A stretch of DNA of 64,000 nucleotides from Acinetobacter brisouisimilis (GTDB taxonomy: Bacteria > Pseudomonadota > Gammaproteobacteria > Pseudomonadales > Moraxellaceae): the NCBI RefSeq assembly GCF_000368265.1, contig NZ_KB851219.1, forward strand, positions 1,978,484 to 2,042,483. The letters run 5' to 3'. Below the pieces are notes generated by a model. The model ran no database searches. It was given only the letters and a program-made list of their open reading frames with translations, and was not told where the DNA came from. Below are positions 60,547 through 64,000 of the stretch, one piece after another (positions within the stretch are counted from its first letter, which is position 1; every line of letters begins with the position of its first letter). Position numbers and translations under genes: made by a program.

Positions 60547-62991
60547 ATGATGAAAAACTGGGTCGATCCTGAAGCCAAAGCGGAAGCGGAACGTTACGAC
60601 AATCCGATTCCTAGCCGTACTTTAATTTTAACCAGCCTTGAACAATTACAAACAGCACAATCACATGCTGAACTGGTTGATCATTTTAATCTGCAAGATG
60701 AGAAAAGTATCGAAGCACTGAGTCACCGTTTAAGTGCAATGGTACGTGATGGTCAACTGGGCAAGGACGGCTTAAAGTTCCAACTGCTTAAAGATCAACC
60801 GAGTTACGAAGCCACCGTTTATATTAATAGTAAAGGTTTAGGCTCAGCCCATATTGACGGTCAAGATGACCTGCTTCTGCCTGAACGTGAGTTACGTTTG
60901 GTTTTTAATGGTGACCGTGTCAAGGTACGCCAAACCTCCGTAGATCGTAAAGGTAAAGCATGGGGGCATATTACTGAGGTTGTACAGCATCGGGTCAAAC
61001 AGCTGATTGGTAAAGTTGCCGAGCACGAGGGGGAATATTTCATTCAACCTAACACGCCAAATAACCATCAACCGATTACTTTGGAAAAGCAACTCATCGA
61101 ACATGCTCAAGCCAAAGTCGGTGATAGCTTACGTGTCGCAATCGACACTTATCCAACCCGCGAAGAATTTGCCACAGGGCATATTGTACAGTCGATGGCG
61201 GACAAAGCAGATACCGAAATTATTATTCCACAAACTATTCTAGAGTTTGGATTGCCATACGAATTCCCTGAAGATGTTCTTCAAGAAGCTGCGAGCTTTA
61301 AAGAACCTTCAGCCAAAGATGTTCAAGGGCGTGTTGATGTCCGCGATTTGGCTTTAGTGACAATTGACGGCGAAGACGCACGTGACTTCGATGATGCAGT
61401 CTATGCAGAAAAACGCCCAGGTGGTGGTTATCGTGTGGTGGTCGCGATTGCAGATGTCAGCCATTATGTGCGTTTAGAAAAACCTCTGGATCATGAAGCG
61501 CAGGAACGTGGCACATCCGTGTATTTCCCGCATTTTGTCTTGCCAATGCTGCCAGAAGCACTTTCCAATGGTTTATGTTCACTGAACCCACATGTTGACC
61601 GTTTATGTATGGTCTGTGACCTGAAACTTTCTCGTACAGGGCGCGTGACAGGTTATGAGTTCTACCCGGCAGTAATGCATTCTAAAGCGCGTTTAACCTA
61701 CAACCAAGTCAACCAGTATTTAGAAGGTGATTCACAAGCGATTCCTGAAAGCCGTGAAATTCACAAATCAATTAATACTTTGTTTCAGCTTTATCAAATT
61801 TTAAAAGACTTGCGTGCAGATCGCCATGCGATGGAATTTGAAACTGTTGAAACTTATATGACTTTTGATGAGCTAGGTGGCATTAAAGAAATTTTGCCGC
61901 GTAGCCGTAATGACGCACATAAGTTAATCGAAGAATGTATGTTGCTTGCCAATGTCGCAGCAGCCGAGTATGCCTTGGAACATGACATTCCAATGTTGTA
62001 CCGTGTACATGAAGCACCTGAATTCTCACGTATCAAAAAAGTTCGTGACTTTGTGAAATTGCTAAATTTAGGTATTCATTTCCCTGAACAGCCAACTCAA
62101 GCGGATTATCAGAAAGTCATTGAAGCGACCAAAGACCGCATTGATGCACCCAGCATTCATGCCGTGTTATTACGCTCGATGATGCAAGCCTTCTACGGCG
62201 CAAAAAATGCAGGACACTATGGTCTGGCATATGAAGCCTATACTCATTTTACTTCGCCAATTCGTCGCTACCCTGACTTGTTATTACACCGTGCGATCAA
62301 AGCACATTTGCATCAGAAAAAGTATGCCTTGTCTGGTGCTGCCCTTGATGATGCAGGTGAACATTTCTCACAAACTGAACGCCGTGCCGATGAAGCATCG
62401 CGTAGCGTCACTACATGGCTGAAATGTCATTATATGCAACAGCATCTAGGTGAAGAGTTTGTTGGCATCATCAGCGCAGTCACTGAGTTTGGTTTGTTTG
62501 TCACGCTTAAAGATCTATATGTCGATGGCATGATTCACATTAGCCAACTCGGTGATGATTTCTTTATTTATGACCCTGCTAGCCAAACTTTAATTGGACA
62601 AAACCGTGGTCAAATTTTTGGTTTAGGTGATGAACTCAATATTAAAGTTGCTGGCGTGAATCTTGCAGAACGTAAGATTGACTTTGAATTACTCAAGCAA
62701 ATTAGTCACGCAGGCCGTGCCATTCGCAGCCGCGCGCCACGTGCCACAAAACCTGTTGTTCGAGAGGTACAGGAGCAAGTCTTTAATAATCAGGTGACTG
62801 CAATTACAACAGAGCAGCAAGATGGTGAGCAGCCTGTTCGTAAGAAAAAGGAAAAAAATAAACCGAGTTCTTACAACAAAAAATCGGACAAGAAATCCTC
62901 TGGTAAAGCTGAGACTAAAAGCAAAGACAAAACCAAGAAAAAAGATAAAGTGAAGAAGAAAAAAGCTAACGCTAAATCTCGGCAGGATTAA
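60547..62991 (+). CDS. rnr: Ribonuclease R
   Basis: RNase R is a 3'-to-5' exoribonuclease that degrades structured RNA and helps ribosome quality control. The 814-residue protein has cold-shock domains at the N-terminus, the catalytic RNB domain (DGEDARDFDDAVYAE, with the Asp cluster, and YTHFTSPIRRYPDL), an S1 domain (GIISAVTEFGLFVTL) and a Lys/Ser-rich basic tail of about 50 residues. The ATG at 60547 is chosen; ATG 60550 follows directly and an upstream frame starting at 60511 adds 12 residues. Confidence 0.95.
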   Translation: MMKNWVDPEAKAEAERYDNPIPSRTLILTSLEQLQTAQSHAELVDHFNLQDEKSIEALSHRLSAMVRDGQLGKDGLKFQLLKDQPSYEATVYINSKGLGSAHIDGQDDLLLPERELRLVFNGDRVKVRQTSVDRKGKAWGHITEVVQHRVKQLIGKVAEHEGEYFIQPNTPNNHQPITLEKQLIEHAQAKVGDSLRVAIDTYPTREEFATGHIVQSMADKADTEIIIPQTILEFGLPYEFPEDVLQEAASFKEPSAKDVQGRVDVRDLALVTIDGEDARDFDDAVYAEKRPGGGYRVVVAIADVSHYVRLEKPLDHEAQERGTSVYFPHFVLPMLPEALSNGLCSLNPHVDRLCMVCDLKLSRTGRVTGYEFYPAVMHSKARLTYNQVNQYLEGDSQAIPESREIHKSINTLFQLYQILKDLRADRHAMEFETVETYMTFDELGGIKEILPRSRNDAHKLIEECMLLANVAAAEYALEHDIPMLYRVHEAPEFSRIKKVRDFVKLLNLGIHFPEQPTQADYQKVIEATKDRIDAPSIHAVLLRSMMQAFYGAKNAGHYGLAYEAYTHFTSPIRRYPDLLLHRAIKAHLHQKKYALSGAALDDAGEHFSQTERRADEASRSVTTWLKCHYMQQHLGEEFVGIISAVTEFGLFVTLKDLYVDGMIHISQLGDDFFIYDPASQTLIGQNRGQIFGLGDELNIKVAGVNLAERKIDFELLKQISHAGRAIRSRAPRATKPVVREVQEQVFNNQVTAITTEQQDGEQPVRKKKEKNKPSSYNKKSDKKSSGKAETKSKDKTKKKDKVKKKKANAKSRQD

Positions 62992-63294
62992 CCCATCTAA
63001 GTAAAAGAGCTTCGGCTCTTTTACTTTTTTCACACTTCAACACTAAAAAGAACAAGCGATTTTGATGAAGAAGTAGATTTAAAAAATTCTATTTATTTTA
63101 GCGTTACTGTATTAAAGACAGCATTGCGTAATATTCAGATGAAGTAAATTCACATTATGGTGAAATCTGCTTCAAACAGATCTTGATTCAACTCAAATAA
63201 ACTAAATTTATGGATATAAGTTCAGAACAGACAAAGTTTCCCTTGATTTCCTCTGCCCTAAACCTTAAATCTAGCAATATAGTTTATATTTTTT
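62992..63294. other. Intergenic region between rnr and the M3 peptidase gene
   Basis: These 303 bases begin with the rnr terminator and are otherwise AT-rich. I see no gene. The promoter of the peptidase gene should lie here but no strong match stands out. Confidence 0.6.
63001..63030 (+). terminator. Rho-independent terminator after rnr
   Basis: GTAAAAGAGC-TTCG-GCTCTTTTAC is followed by six T residues; the TTCG tetraloop makes it especially stable. Confidence 0.92.
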
Positions 63295-64000
63295 ATGGCT
63301 CAGACAATGACATTACAACAAGCAACCCTTCCCGTTCCCCAGTTCGACAAAATCCACCTCGATACATTAAAAACACAGATTCAACAGCATATCCAAGATG
63401 GGTTAAAGTTTCTTGTTGAGCTAACTCAAGCCCCTGATGATTTTAATACCCAAACTCAAGTACTCCAGCAAATGGACTCGCTTGAAAATAATCTGAATGA
63501 ATCATGGGGCATTTTGTCACATTTAAATGCAGTGATGAACAATGCGACAACTCGGGAAGTCTATCAATCACTCTTGCCTGCATTAAGCGAATACTATACA
63601 CAGCTCGGTCAACACACAGCGCTATACCAAACTTATCAGCATTTAAATGACCGCAGCGAATTTTCTAGCTTAAGTGCCGCACAGCAAAGTGCCATTAAAC
63701 TTGGCTTACGCGATTTCAAACTGTCAGGTGTTGCACTTGAAGGTGCCGCGAAACAGCGCTATGCAGAAATTTCAGCACGTTTGTCACAGCTTGCATCAGA
63801 CTTTTCTAACCATGTATTAGATGCAACCCAAGCCTATTTTAAACCTCTAACCGAAGCACAACTTAAAGGCTTACCAGACAGCAGCATTGCCCTGCTTAAA
63901 CAATACGGTCAGCAGCATGAACTCGACCAGCCTGTCGCTACGCTGGATTTTCCATCGTACTTGGCAATCATGACGTATGCTCAAGATCGTGCTTTACGCG
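63295..64000 (+). CDS. prlC: M3-family oligopeptidase (PrlC-like), partial
   Basis: The first 235 codons of a zinc metallopeptidase of the thimet oligopeptidase family are visible; the C-terminal HExxH domain lies beyond the window. The N-terminal region matches oligopeptidase A: ESWGILSHLNAVMNNATTREVYQ, FKLSGVALEGAAKQRYAEISARLSQLASDFSNHVLDAT (landmarks only). These enzymes degrade signal peptides and other short peptides in the cytoplasm. Start is placed at ATG 63295; ATG 63307 is equally possible since neither has a clear ribosome binding site. Confidence 0.9.
   Translation, partial: MAQTMTLQQATLPVPQFDKIHLDTLKTQIQQHIQDGLKFLVELTQAPDDFNTQTQVLQQMDSLENNLNESWGILSHLNAVMNNATTREVYQSLLPALSEYYTQLGQHTALYQTYQHLNDRSEFSSLSAAQQSAIKLGLRDFKLSGVALEGAAKQRYAEISARLSQLASDFSNHVLDATQAYFKPLTEAQLKGLPDSSIALLKQYGQQHELDQPVATLDFPSYLAIMTYAQDRALR

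Overview
This window looks like chromosomal backbone of an Acinetobacter species (Moraxellaceae, Gammaproteobacteria). The evidence is the AT-leaning composition, a 16S-Ile-Ala-23S-5S rRNA operon, an AbeM-type MATE pump, a DUF2789 protein and the miaB-phoH-ybeY cluster. Most proteins resemble Acinetobacter orthologues as I remember them; no database search was possible. I see no CRISPR array, prophage, insertion sequence or plasmid gene.

Layout. 1-8.6 kb: the 5' part of a DEAD-box RNA helicase with an RGG-rich tail and a long leader, a probable 59-residue small gene, suhB, dxs, ribA, and divergent hemN and hemF. 8.7-16.1 kb: a tiny membrane protein, aroE, a large lipoprotein of unknown function, an acyl-CoA dehydrogenase, a DyP peroxidase and a LysE exporter. 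16.3-25.7 kb: hemW, a DMT-family protein, abeM, coaBC, radC, a bestrophin channel, a GST, a LysE/LysR pair and a PHP phosphatase. 25.8-31.7 kb: yciB-yciI-(signal/TM protein)-mnmC, rhodanese, YajQ, a YciA-like thioesterase, trxC, a DUF442 protein and a 35-residue lipoprotein. 31.8-33.8 kb: an orphan disulfide oxidoreductase and a cupin. 33.9-39.8 kb: one complete rRNA operon on the minus strand, with tandem promoters, processing stems and a terminator whose distal part is duplicated. 39.8-48.3 kb: a protein of unknown function, pssA, rlmJ, a 2OG oxygenase, mdh, a catalytically degenerate RNase T2 homologue and a soluble lytic transglycosylase. 48.6-59.4 kb: miaB-phoH-ybeY, a monooxygenase-like protein, a TonB-like protein, DUF3108, xpt, wrbA, yihY, a FAH-family hydrolase and a nitroreductase. 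59.4-64 kb: two identical tRNA-Arg genes flanking a decayed HAD-IB hydrolase gene, tRNA-Ser, rnr and the start of an M3 peptidase (prlC-like).

Themes. Translation and RNA metabolism are strongly represented: the rRNA operon, five tRNAs, RNase R, YbeY, MiaB, MnmC, RlmJ and the helicase. Haem synthesis has both the oxygen-dependent (HemF) and oxygen-independent (HemN) steps plus HemW. Other housekeeping genes cover isoprenoid (dxs), riboflavin (ribA), shikimate (aroE), CoA (coaBC), phospholipid (pssA) and purine salvage (xpt) functions.

I found no convincing new multi-gene system. The most interesting items are small: the HAD-IB pseudogene between duplicated tRNA-Arg genes, the RNase T2 homologue lacking both catalytic histidines, the long helicase leader, two or three unannotated short genes, a leader peptide overlapping yihY, a palindrome over the xpt promoter, and the 42-bp duplication at the rRNA terminator.
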